A stretch of 64,000 nucleotides of DNA from JAOUFP01 sp963801505 (GTDB taxonomy: Bacteria > Nitrospirota > Thermodesulfovibrionia > Thermodesulfovibrionales > UBA6898): positions 100,199 through 164,198 of the forward strand of contig CAWDEY010000022.1 of NCBI GenBank assembly GCA_963801505.1, written 5' to 3'. Positions 52,793 through 60,968 of the stretch are shown piece after piece. Made by a program: the position numbers and the translations under genes. The stretch's first letter is position 1, and every line of letters begins with the position of its first letter. Below the pieces are notes generated by a model. That model worked only from the letters and a program-made list of their open reading frames with translations, had not been told where the DNA came from and made no database searches.

Positions 52793-54556
52793 ATGCCGTA
52801 TGATGCAACTAAAATGGCCGACTGGCAGATTTCAGAAGAAGCTGAAAAGAATATGCCAACCCCGGAACAATGGCGCGAAAAGCTTGGACTGCAAAAAGAC
52901 GAGATGCTGCCCATGGGCCGCCTCTCCAAGATTGACTTTCTAAAAGTCATCAACCGTCTCAAAAACAACCCTGACGGCAAGTATATTGAAGTGACCGCCA
53001 TCACCCCCACCCCTTTGGGTGAAGGCAAAAGCACCACCTCGTGCGGTTTGATGGAAGGTCTGGGCAAAAGAGGAGTTAACGTTGGCGGGGCTTTGCGGCA
53101 GCCCTCCGGCGGACCCACCATGAACGTTAAAGGTACTGCCGCGGGCGGCGGCAACTCACTGCTGATTCCCATGACCGAGTTTTCCCTTGGGCTCACCGGC
53201 GATATCAACGACATCATGAACGCCCATAACCTGGCCATGGTGGCGATGACCTCCAGGATGCAGCACGAGCGTAACTATAATGACGAGCAGCTGCAGCGTC
53301 TCACCAAGATGAGGCGGCTCGACATCGACCCTACTCGCGTGGAGATGGGTTGGATCATGGACTTCTGTGCACAAAGTCTCCGCAATATCATCATCGGCAT
53401 CGGCGGGCGGCAGGACGGCTTTATGATGCAGTCAAAATTCGGCATTGCCGTAGGCTCTGAGTGCATGGCCATCCTGTCGGTAGCCAATGACCTTGCTGAC
53501 CTGAAACAACGCTTGAATAATATCACAGTTGCCTTTGACAAGAGCGGCAAACCTGTTACCACCGGCGATCTGGAAGTCGGCAATGCCATGGCCGCCTTCA
53601 TGCGCAATACAATCAACCCCACCCTCATGTGCACGGCTGAATACAACCCCTGCTTTGTCCATGCCGGGCCTTTTGCCAACATTGCTGTAGGGCAGTCCTC
53701 CATAATCGCCGACCGGGTAGGACTGAAGCTGTTTGATTACCATGTCACCGAGTCCGGCTTTGCAGCTGACATCGGTTTTGAAAAATTCTGGAACGTCAAG
53801 TCCCGTTTCAGCGGCCTGAAACCGCACGTCTCAGTTCTAACTACTACTGTCCGCGCCCTGAAGATGCACGGCGGCGGGCCAAAGGTTGTGGCGGGCAAGC
53901 CCCTTGCCGATGAGTACACCAGGGAAGATATTGCTCTGGTAGAAAAGGGCTGCGCAAATATGGTCCACATGATCAATGTTATCCGCAAATCAGGCATAAA
54001 CCCCGTGGTCTGCGTAAACCGTTTTTACACGGATACGGATGCTGAAGTAGCGGTGGTCAAGAAGGCTGCCGAAGCTGCCGGAGCACGTTGCGCTGAATCA
54101 CAGCACTGGCTTAAGGGTGGTGAGGGAGCATTGGAGCTGGCAGATGCGGTCATCGACGCGTGTAATGACAAGAACGACTTCAAGTTCCTCTACCCTCTGG
54201 AGATGAAGCTGCGCGACCGCGTTGCCCTCATCGCCAAAGAGGTATATGGCGCTGACGGGGTATCCTGGCTGCCGGAAGCTGAAGCAAAGGCCAAGATGCT
54301 GGAAGACGACCCCCAGTATGCCGACTACGCCACCATGATGGTCAAAACTCACCTGAGCCTCTCTCATGACCCCACAATCAAGGGAGTGCCCAAGGGTTGG
54401 ACCCTTCCCATCAGGGACATCCTGATATACTCCGGCGCCAAGTTCCTCTGCCCCTGTGCAGGGACGATCAGTCTCATGCCCGGGACAAGTTCCAATCCTG
54501 CCTTCAGGAGGGTCGACGTTGATGTGGAAACAGGAAAGGTATCCGGACTGTTTTAG
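52793..54556 (+). CDS. fhs: Formate-tetrahydrofolate ligase
   Basis: A 587-residue protein with the P-loop TPTPLGEGKST (71-81), the folate/formate region ALRQPSGGPTMNVKGTAAGG and the end PGTSSNPAFRRVDVDVETGK. It joins formate to tetrahydrofolate with ATP, the entry step of the methyl branch of the Wood-Ljungdahl pathway, or works in reverse. A strong AGGAGGA site precedes the ATG. The gene appears richer in G/C at third positions than the adjacent dehydrogenase and deacetylase genes, by reading only. It ends with its own terminator, so it is separately controlled. Confidence 0.96.
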   Translation: MPYDATKMADWQISEEAEKNMPTPEQWREKLGLQKDEMLPMGRLSKIDFLKVINRLKNNPDGKYIEVTAITPTPLGEGKSTTSCGLMEGLGKRGVNVGGALRQPSGGPTMNVKGTAAGGGNSLLIPMTEFSLGLTGDINDIMNAHNLAMVAMTSRMQHERNYNDEQLQRLTKMRRLDIDPTRVEMGWIMDFCAQSLRNIIIGIGGRQDGFMMQSKFGIAVGSECMAILSVANDLADLKQRLNNITVAFDKSGKPVTTGDLEVGNAMAAFMRNTINPTLMCTAEYNPCFVHAGPFANIAVGQSSIIADRVGLKLFDYHVTESGFAADIGFEKFWNVKSRFSGLKPHVSVLTTTVRALKMHGGGPKVVAGKPLADEYTREDIALVEKGCANMVHMINVIRKSGINPVVCVNRFYTDTDAEVAVVKKAAEAAGARCAESQHWLKGGEGALELADAVIDACNDKNDFKFLYPLEMKLRDRVALIAKEVYGADGVSWLPEAEAKAKMLEDDPQYADYATMMVKTHLSLSHDPTIKGVPKGWTLPIRDILIYSGAKFLCPCAGTISLMPGTSSNPAFRRVDVDVETGKVSGLF

Positions 54557-54575
54557 ATAATTATCAATTTCTATT

Positions 54576-54608
54576 TAAAAGGGCAGGAGAACCCCTGCCC
54601 TTTTTTTC
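54576..54608 (+). terminator. Rho-independent terminator of fhs
   Basis: The perfect stem AAAAGGGCAGG / CCTGCCCTTTT, with loop AGAACC, sits 20 bases after the fhs stop and runs into a T tract (54601-54607). Confidence 0.9.
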
Positions 54609-54640
54609 CTTTTTCTTAAATCCCGTGATAAAATCATGTC

Positions 54641-55561
54641 ATGAAAAAGGTCGGCTACATATACGACGATATCTTTCTCCTCCATGAGATGCCCTCAGGT
54701 CATCCCGAATCAGCTGAGCGCCTCATAGCAATAAATAATGTCCTGAAACAATCTGATTTGAGGGACAAGCCCCTTTACATAAAGCCCTGCAAGGCCGCCC
54801 TGGCAGACATTCTCGCTGTCCATACCAGTTCGTACGTTGAAGAAGTCATCAAATTCACAGGTTATTATGACCCTGACACTTTTATTTCAAAAAATTCTGT
54901 GGAGGCTGCGCTCTTTGCCGCAGGAGCTGTAATTGAGGCGATTGAAGGTTGCAGGACTGGAATCATTGAAAGGGCCTTTTGCGCTGTCCGGCCTCCCGGA
55001 CATCACGCAGAGGCCAACAGGGCCATGGGTTTCTGCATATTCAATAACGTAGCTGTGGGCGCCAGGTATGCGCAGAAATCCGGATACCGGAAGGTCTTCA
55101 TCATTGATTTCGATGTCCATCACGGCAACGGCACGCAGCATATCTTCGAGGAAGATGACTCAGTATTTTACTTCAGCACCCACCAATATCCGCATTATCC
55201 CGGGACAGGCAGCGATTCAGAAAGGGGCAGAGGTAAAGGCAATGGATATACCTACAACATACCAATGCTTTCCGGCGCAGGGGACAAGGATTTTTTTGCA
55301 GCTTACCAGGACATCCTTCCGGGTCTGGTCAATAGATTCGGTCCTGACATAATACTGGTGTCTGCCGGTTATGACCTTCACGTCAAAGACCCTCTCGCAG
55401 GCCTCAGGGTAACAGATGAGGGTATAAGGAATATTGTCAGAGGGATTTTGTCCTCAAAGAAAAACATCCCTTGTATTTTTTCTCTGGAAGGAGGGTATAA
55501 CCTCACTTCTTTGTCCGGGTCAGTGCTCATAACCCTTGAAGAACTGCTTTATTTTGAATAA
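54641..55561 (+). CDS. Histone-deacetylase-family (AcuC/HDAC-like) amidohydrolase
   Basis: A 306-residue zinc hydrolase of the arginase/deacetylase fold. Residues: H121-H122 in VRPPGHHAEANRAMGFCIFN, zinc ligands D156/D158 and H160 in IDFDVHHGNGTQHIFEED, and the late EGGYNL motif. It removes acetyl groups from protein lysines, polyamines or related small molecules. The AcuC role on acetyl-CoA synthetase is possible, as an acyl-CoA synthetase is present in the window, but they are far apart. Start ATG 54641. Confidence 0.92.
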   Translation: MKKVGYIYDDIFLLHEMPSGHPESAERLIAINNVLKQSDLRDKPLYIKPCKAALADILAVHTSSYVEEVIKFTGYYDPDTFISKNSVEAALFAAGAVIEAIEGCRTGIIERAFCAVRPPGHHAEANRAMGFCIFNNVAVGARYAQKSGYRKVFIIDFDVHHGNGTQHIFEEDDSVFYFSTHQYPHYPGTGSDSERGRGKGNGYTYNIPMLSGAGDKDFFAAYQDILPGLVNRFGPDIILVSAGYDLHVKDPLAGLRVTDEGIRNIVRGILSSKKNIPCIFSLEGGYNLTSLSGSVLITLEELLYFE

Positions 55562-55576
55562 CTCTAAAAACGGCAG

Positions 55577-55712
55577 TTCATTCACCACGGAGGCACAGAG
55601 ACGCTGAGAAAACGCGGGTTTGAGGCAAACAGGGGACTGACCAATTTGGTTGCCCCTATCCTGACAGTAACTCCTTGATTTTACTCTGTAATCTCTGCGT
55701 CTCTGTGGATTC
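55577..55712. repeat. Dispersed intergenic repeat, family C, copy 3
   Basis: The left end ACCACGGAGGCACAGAGACG and right end AATCTCTGCGTCTCTGTGGA are inverted and match the CACAGAGAA ends of copies 1 and 2. The middle (about 100 bp) is unrelated, which suggests these copies share only the termini. The rest of 55562-55978 has no other gene; a short run near 55880-55960 holds no convincing frame. Confidence 0.6.
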
Positions 55713-55978
55713 TGCTTTATTCCGAATAACGGAATCACAATAAGGACAGACTGACAGATTTACTATAAATAACCTTTCTCAATCTAACCCGTATTATTCA
55801 TAAATTTTAAGTAACACAAAATGGAATGAGGCAGGGTATAGTATTTGAGCGGATTTTTTTGCAGATATTCCTGCGGCATGTTTATGATTAATAAAGAGGC
55901 AAAAGCCTCGGAGCGCAGCGAGAATGAGCGAAAATACTGTGCGCCCCTCATTATACGAAAGTTCATGAATAAAGTGGG

Positions 55979-56635
55979 CTAATTCTCCTGGAGCATAAAG
56001 CCTGACTTATGCTCATTTGTAGGCAGCGTAAACGGTACCTGCCCCGGTGCCTGCTTTTTCGTCTCTTCATCCTGCTTGATCTTTTTCTGTTCTGCCGCCT
56101 TCTTCTTCGTCTCTTCATCCTGCTTGATCTTCGCCTGTTCCGCTGCCTGCTTCTTCATCTCTTCAGCCTGCTTGATCTTCGCCTGCTCTTCGGCCTGCTT
56201 CTTCATCTCTTCAGCCTGCTTTATCTTCGCCTGCTCTGCTGCCTGCTTCTTCATCTCTTCGGCCTGTTTGATCTTCGCCTGCTCCGCTGCCTGCTTCTTC
56301 ATCTCTTCGGCCTGTTTGATCCTCGCCTGTTCTGCTGCCTGTCTCTTCGTCTCTTCAGCCTGCCTGATCTTTTCCTGCTCTTCGGCCTGCTTTTGCTTCT
56401 CCTCTATTTTAGAATCGTAAGAGGTTTCATGGATATGGATATCAGCCTGATCAACCTTTTCATCCTTCTTTTTCGAACGTTCCTCTATAATCCTCTTGAG
56501 GCTTTTGACCTTGGTTGAGTATTCCTCTGTCAGCGCATCAGCCTCTTCCTGATTGCCGACAACATGAGGGGTGACCAGGAGTATCAGTTCCGTGTCGCGT
56601 CCCGATATCTTTGGTTGAACCGAAGAGAGCGCCAA
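55979..56635 (-). CDS. gspD: Secretin C-terminal part with 16-residue repeat extension (gspD fragment)
   Basis: The first codons to about SGRD are out-of-frame noise; homology begins at DTELILLVTPHVVGNQEEAD, the end of the secretin beta-domain. An S-domain-like tail (LTEEYSTKVKSLKRIIEERS) is followed by seven copies of a 16-residue unit (residues 88-199; consensus AKIKQAEEMKKQAAEQ). The unit should form a long charged helix. The end GFMLQEN closes the protein. Secretins usually end soon after the S domain, so the helical extension is unusual. It connects upstream to the frame-broken secretin core. Confidence 0.7.
   Translation of the reverse strand: MALSSVQPKISGRDTELILLVTPHVVGNQEEADALTEEYSTKVKSLKRIIEERSKKKDEKVDQADIHIHETSYDSKIEEKQKQAEEQEKIRQAEETKRQAAEQARIKQAEEMKKQAAEQAKIKQAEEMKKQAAEQAKIKQAEEMKKQAEEQAKIKQAEEMKKQAAEQAKIKQDEETKKKAAEQKKIKQDEETKKQAPGQVPFTLPTNEHKSGFMLQEN
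56039..56374 (-). repeat. 48-bp tandem repeat (seven units) coding for a charged helix
   Basis: Seven consecutive 48-bp units encode 16-residue repeats such as AKIKQAEEMKKQAAEQ. The inner units are nearly identical in DNA; the outer two are more diverged (DEETKKKAAEQ, DEETKKQAPGQ). Copy number could vary between strains. Confidence 0.85.
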
Positions 56636-57269
56636 GCACCGGTATTCGACTCAACAGACGGAATACCAGCACTCGACTTATTGCTTGTTTCAGAAATAAG
56701 CCCGCCGATCACCAGGGTATGTCCGTCCTGCACAATCGCGGTAGTATTGGCCTTTCTTGTCTTAAAGCCCGTGTAATCCTGTCCAGCAATTTAGACGGTC
56801 GTATCTCCAAGTTGACTCACCTCCTGTGATATCTTCAGGGTCACCTGCTTTTTTTCATTGATCGTCGGGGTGACGGTGAGTATGGTACCTACTGACTTAA
56901 ACTGGATCTGAGATGTAGTAAGCTCTGTTGTTGTCTGGGGCTGGGATATGGTGGAGGCAACTGGCACCTCGTCAGCTATCTCGATCTTCGCCTCTTTATT
57001 GTCAAGCGCCAGTATATGCGGGCTTGCAAGCATTTTTAACATTACCATTGGTAGCTGCAGCGTTTATCAGGATATTGAATTCTGAAGAGTTAATGACATT
57101 GGCAAAAAGTCCCCCGGTCACAACAGGAACAAACGTAGAAAGATTGGTGGTAGTTGTAGTATCCGGTAGTATCGGTAGAAGTAGTGGTAGTACCAAAAAG
57201 ATTTGCAGGTTTTTGTGCATTTCCAGCTATATAATCAACGCTCTTTGTTAAAGGCGCGACTGTGCCCCT
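56636..57269 (-). pseudogene. gspD: Secretin core of gspD, interrupted by several frameshifts and a stop
   Basis: Restored in pieces: LGLEWVLKG (frame change near 57292), GTVAPLTKSVDYIAGNAQKP (one extra G near 57264-57267), TNLSTFVPVVTGGLFANVIN (one extra base at 57163), KMLASPHILALDNKEAKIEI with GTILTVTPTINEKKQVTLKI (one extra A in 57033-57037), a TAA at 56791-56793, IAGQDYTGFKTRKANTTAIV with QDGHTLVIGGLISETSN, RIPVLGALFGSTKDIG (one extra base near 56652) and one extra base at 56601-56603. The VQDGHTLVIGGL secretin signature is intact. Six single-base changes and one nonsense in 700 bp are too many for chance decay of an otherwise perfect locus, so sequencing error is likely. Confidence 0.7.
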
Positions 57270-58496
57270 TTAAGACCCACTCCAGACCGAGATCTGTGTG
57301 TCATCGCTCAGGGTAACCTCTGCTATCAGCACCTCTATTAGGACCTGTTTGGGCTGTGTATCGAGCTTTTTAATAGTATCGAGGAGCGTGAGATAGGCCC
57401 TTGGAGTTGACTTTATGATCAACGCATTTATAGCGTCGTATGAATCAAAAACAACATCTCCTTCTATGGTGCCGGCAACACCTTCCAAAACAGTAGCTCC
57501 GGACGGAGGCGCTGCTGCTGGTTGAGGCGTAGTTTGCGCCGGTGTCCTGAGGAGGGTAGGCTGTGTTTTAGGCTGTGTTGGTGTAATGGATCTGGTATCC
57601 GACTTCTGCTTCCCGTAAAGGTTCTTGAGTATTGAGGCGAGATTCTTTGCCTCCCCGTTTTCCACATAATAGACAAAGGTCTTTATTGATTCGCGCTCAG
57701 TAGAAGGTATATCTATGGCCTCAAGAAGCTTCATGGTCTTTACAATGCCTGATGGAGAAGATGTAACTATAAGCATGTTTGAGGGTTCATAGACAATGAT
57801 GTCAGTCCCCCGCGGCATAAGGTTTCTTAAGACATTGACAGCATCACTGGCCTTTACATATTCCAGGGGGATCTGCTGGGTAACGAAGCTCGAGTCCTTG
57901 GATGTCTCCAGTTTCTTGCCGGAGTCTATCTTCACAGGCTGCTGTTTTGCAGTATCAATTGGCACAATACGGTAAAAGCTGCCGTCCTTTATCGCGGTAA
58001 AACCGTTGAACTCAAGTATTGTCTGAAAGGTTGAAAACAGTTCGCTCAAAGGCACCTTATTTTGCGATTGTATCGTGATCTTGCCGGTCACTCCAGGCGC
58101 AAGAATATAATTTATCTTCAGCATCTCGCTGATAGTATTGATAACGACAGCCAGGTCAGCGTTTTCGAAGTTGAGCATAACATATTGCTCCTCGGCCTTT
58201 TTCTCAACAACGGGTGCCGGCTTCTTCTCATTTAGCTCCTTCTTCTGACCCATATCAGCGGGCTGTGCTTTCTCCTCAGGAGCTGTCACAGGCGGCTCCT
58301 CCTGCTTTATCGCCTGTTTCGGGGCACAGGAAGTCACGAATAAAAAAAGAACAAAAAGTGCGAGCCCTGTCAGAGATTTTACAATTTTTAACAGCATGAG
58401 TTGACGGCGGCTATTGACAACCATTGGACGCATAAAGTGATGTCCGCCAGCTTCCTCGATGGTCTTACCTAAAGGGGTAAACAGTTTAAATTTCAT
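57270..58496 (-). CDS. gspD: Type II secretion secretin, N-terminal domains (gspD fragment)
   Basis: 408 residues. A signal/anchor segment at about 42-57 (GLALFVLFLFVTSC) has a lipobox-like end (VTSC), so the secretin may be a lipoprotein. N0/N1-like domains follow (YVMLNFENADLAVVINTISE; MLKINYILAPGVTGKITIQS), then N2 (QQIPLEYVKASDAVNVLRNL; NMLIVTSSPSGIVKTMKLLE), a Pro/Gln/Thr-rich spacer and the start of the secretin barrel (TQPKQVLIEVLIAEVTLSDD). The frame then ends prematurely. GspD forms the outer-membrane channel of the type II machine. It follows gspC after 59 bp. Confidence 0.85.
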   Translation of the reverse strand: MKFKLFTPLGKTIEEAGGHHFMRPMVVNSRRQLMLLKIVKSLTGLALFVLFLFVTSCAPKQAIKQEEPPVTAPEEKAQPADMGQKKELNEKKPAPVVEKKAEEQYVMLNFENADLAVVINTISEMLKINYILAPGVTGKITIQSQNKVPLSELFSTFQTILEFNGFTAIKDGSFYRIVPIDTAKQQPVKIDSGKKLETSKDSSFVTQQIPLEYVKASDAVNVLRNLMPRGTDIIVYEPSNMLIVTSSPSGIVKTMKLLEAIDIPSTERESIKTFVYYVENGEAKNLASILKNLYGKQKSDTRSITPTQPKTQPTLLRTPAQTTPQPAAAPPSGATVLEGVAGTIEGDVVFDSYDAINALIIKSTPRAYLTLLDTIKKLDTQPKQVLIEVLIAEVTLSDDTQISVWSGS

Positions 58497-58555
58497 TTTA
58501 TCGTCCTCAACTTGTCTATATGTTTTTGTATGATCATAATACGGGTGTCAGTTTC

Positions 58556-59164
58556 CTACTCACCTGGGGCCCGCCTAAACCGATTTAGAGTCCTGACCGC
58601 AGGCTGCTGGCTCCCTGCAGGACGCTGAGGCAGCTGGAACGCTGCCCCTGCAGGATTTCGCCTTACAGTCGTCGGGCTTTCTATTGTTTTTACATGTTCG
58701 ATACTCATGTCTATATTTTCACCCATCCATTTTAACATAACTTTCCGTGCAGTTATATCAACGACTTCAATGTCTTTTATTTTATCGCCTTTTCTTATAG
58801 GTACCGTCATTGCCTTGTCTATCTCAAGATACCCGACAAACTCACCGGATGGATTCTGAACAATACCACTGAGTGAGAGTTCAGGCCTCTTTGGCGGCGG
58901 CGGTGGCGGCGGTGGTGGTGGTGGTGGCGGCGGCGGTGGCGGTGGCTTTGGGGCCCTTCTGGGACTAAAGAGATTTTTTTCCGTTATATCGCTGCTCCAG
59001 GCGGGGCTGTATGTGGATACGCTCGCCTTTGCCTCCTGTAATTTACGCTGTTTTAGTGAAATTACGGACATCGGGTCATAAACCAGCGCCTCAGAATAAA
59101 AATTCCAGAGAGTAAAAAGAAACAGGAAAAGGACGGCTGCAAGCATAAAATATTTTCTTATCAT
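58556..59164 (-). CDS. gspC: GspC-like inner-membrane protein with an 18-proline run
   Basis: A 202-residue protein: short cytoplasmic N-terminus, one TM (YFMLAAVLFLFLFTLW), a linker, then 18 uninterrupted prolines (about residues 74-91) and a small HR-like domain (LSLSGIVQNPSGEFVGYLEI; MTVPIRKGDKIKDIEVVDIT). GspC couples the inner-membrane platform to the secretin. The poly-Pro stretch is encoded by mixed CCA/CCG codons, so it is not simply a slipped repeat of one codon; it would stiffen the periplasmic linker. Overlaps gspM by four bases. Confidence 0.8.
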   Translation of the reverse strand: MIRKYFMLAAVLFLFLFTLWNFYSEALVYDPMSVISLKQRKLQEAKASVSTYSPAWSSDITEKNLFSPRRAPKPPPPPPPPPPPPPPPPPPKRPELSLSGIVQNPSGEFVGYLEIDKAMTVPIRKGDKIKDIEVVDITARKVMLKWMGENIDMSIEHVKTIESPTTVRRNPAGAAFQLPQRPAGSQQPAVRTLNRFRRAPGE

Positions 59165-59691
59165 AGCTTGCTCAAGCCCGATATCTGTATTTTAAACTTC
59201 AGATCATCCGTATTCTGCATATTGGTTACATTAAGCGACAGTTTATCAATTTTCAGCATCAAAGGATCAGCTTCAACCAATTTCAGGAATTCGCTCACCT
59301 GTTTGATATCGCCATTTCCTTCAAAATATAACGGGATTATACGATAACCGTTCAGCTTCACCGCACTCATGGGTCGTATAGTGGCCACATTAAGGCCTGT
59401 CTTGTTTGTTAGTCCGGAAATTTCACTCTGCATTTTCGCAGAAGCCAGAAAATCAGATTTTTCCGTAATAAGTCTTTTTTCAAGATTCTTCATATCATTG
59501 GTAAGGGTCTTGAGCGCCTCTTCCGTGGCCCCTGTTCCTTTTACAACATATTCATACCGCTGAAGCGTTTTGTAATTTTTAGCCAGGGCCTCACGGTAAT
59601 TCTCTGTTGCAGGCGTCAGAAAATATGTATCTAACAGATATACAGAACAGATACAGAGCAATGCAAGGATAAGATACCTGTTTTTTCTCAA
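59161..59691 (-). CDS. gspM: GspM/PilO-like inner-membrane protein
   Basis: A 176-residue bitopic protein with a TM at about 7-23 (LILALLCICSVYLLDTYF), a coiled coil (YKTLQRYEYVVKGTGATEEA; LEKRLI) and a ferredoxin-like periplasmic domain (IRPMSAVKLNGYRIIPLYFE; VSEFLKLVEADPLMLKIDKL). This is the arrangement of GspM/PilO platform proteins. Overlaps gspL (ATGA) and gspC. Confidence 0.82.
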   Translation of the reverse strand: MRKNRYLILALLCICSVYLLDTYFLTPATENYREALAKNYKTLQRYEYVVKGTGATEEALKTLTNDMKNLEKRLITEKSDFLASAKMQSEISGLTNKTGLNVATIRPMSAVKLNGYRIIPLYFEGNGDIKQVSEFLKLVEADPLMLKIDKLSLNVTNMQNTDDLKFKIQISGLSKL

Positions 59692-60968
59692 AATCCCTCA
59701 ACCTCCATTTTTAAGGCAAATCTTTCTACCTTGTCTTTTGAAATAATAGGGGCAGAGAATGAGATATTTTTAAAGGCCTTGGATTTCTCCAGTGCCACAA
59801 TGAGGTCAGCGGTCATGGGGGAAAAACCTTCGACCTCCACTTTTCCCTTATCGTCAATAGAGAGATTGATAAGCCACGCCTTGACGGGCAGTGTCTTGCT
59901 CAGCGTGCTCAAAAGCCTGATCGGCCGGTTACTCCTGTTGAGGAAGTCTGTCAATACCTTCCTGTCATTCTGCAGAAGGTCTATCTTTCTCTGCGCTTCT
60001 ATCATACCCGAGGCCTTGCCCTTAATAGTCACTATCCTTGCTTCAATCCTCTCTGCAGCAAGCCTGTCTTTATACCAGGTTATTACACCTGTAAGGAAAA
60101 AAACCAGAATAGTGGCAGCAGCGAGACCGCCTATCATGTAAGGATAATAATCTTTTTTGGGTTTTTCAAATTCATACGGAAGAAAATTAAGATTAAAAAA
60201 TGTCTTCTTAACAAAAGATGCTGCGAGCAGATCGGGAGTGAGAAGCTGAAACTTTCTGCAATCAAGATTGCCGGTAACAGACTGTTCAATTGGACCTGCG
60301 ACGTACACACGCCCCGGATAGCTCATGGCAAGCCCTTCTATCTCATCTTTCACCTCAGCAACTTTGGGGACCCTTTTAATATATACCGGCATTGAATCAT
60401 GCAGACCAGCTATCTCATATGCATCATCTGCTGAGTTCACAAAGATACCTTCCAGCTTTTTCTCTCCGGAGATGTCCTTAACACCAGATAAAATATCAAT
60501 TGTGCTGCACCTCACGGAAAGTATCTCCATCCCGGCCTCTTTTACGATTTTCAATAAAGCGTTCAGGATCTCTTTTTTTATTGAGAAGACCAGAATCTTT
60601 GACATATTGGGACCTGTTTTTCCACTTCCCGTGACTATAAAATCATACATATATTCGTCCACCGGCAGTGGCAGATATTTTTCGAGTTCAAATAAGAGGG
60701 CCTTGTGCATATCCGCTCTTTTCATCGATGGCATCTCGATGGTCCTCCAGGAAAAATGCTGCAGCGTCAGACCGATCACCGCGCCTTTAGGCATATACTC
60801 TTTCTGCCAATTCGTCAAAGTAGCAGCCATCACTGTGTTTCTCTCATCCTTGTTTTCGGGAAGGACCGCTCTCACTGTCTTAATATGCTTCACTGATCTG
60901 AATGTAGAATCTACCAGGGAAGCATTAAGACTTCCGGAATCTATGTTAACCCCTAATATTTTCGGCAT
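59688..60968 (-). CDS. gspL: GspL-like actin-fold/platform protein
   Basis: A 426-residue protein. The first 270 residues have an actin-like fold as in GspL/PilM (ILGVNIDSGSLNASLVDSTF; LQHFSWRTIEMPSMKRADMH; ALLFELEKYLPLPVDEYMYD). A TM follows at about 278-297 (YMIGGLAAATILVFFLTGVI), then a PilN/GspL-type periplasmic domain with a coiled coil. It joins the cytoplasmic ATPase GspE to the inner-membrane platform. It overlaps gspK by 23 bp and gspM by 4 bp. Confidence 0.85.
   Translation of the reverse strand: MPKILGVNIDSGSLNASLVDSTFRSVKHIKTVRAVLPENKDERNTVMAATLTNWQKEYMPKGAVIGLTLQHFSWRTIEMPSMKRADMHKALLFELEKYLPLPVDEYMYDFIVTGSGKTGPNMSKILVFSIKKEILNALLKIVKEAGMEILSVRCSTIDILSGVKDISGEKKLEGIFVNSADDAYEIAGLHDSMPVYIKRVPKVAEVKDEIEGLAMSYPGRVYVAGPIEQSVTGNLDCRKFQLLTPDLLAASFVKKTFFNLNFLPYEFEKPKKDYYPYMIGGLAAATILVFFLTGVITWYKDRLAAERIEARIVTIKGKASGMIEAQRKIDLLQNDRKVLTDFLNRSNRPIRLLSTLSKTLPVKAWLINLSIDDKGKVEVEGFSPMTADLIVALEKSKAFKNISFSAPIISKDKVERFALKMEVEGF

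Noticed and set aside
55784..55966. 60-codon minus-strand frame between the deacetylase and gspD
   Set aside because: No ribosome site, no recognisable sequence and poor composition; treated as intergenic.
56076..56420. Plus-strand open frames (for example 56076-56420) with Cys/Phe/Ser-rich products
   Set aside because: They are the reverse-strand shadow of the 48-bp tandem repeat of the secretin tail; composition is an artefact.
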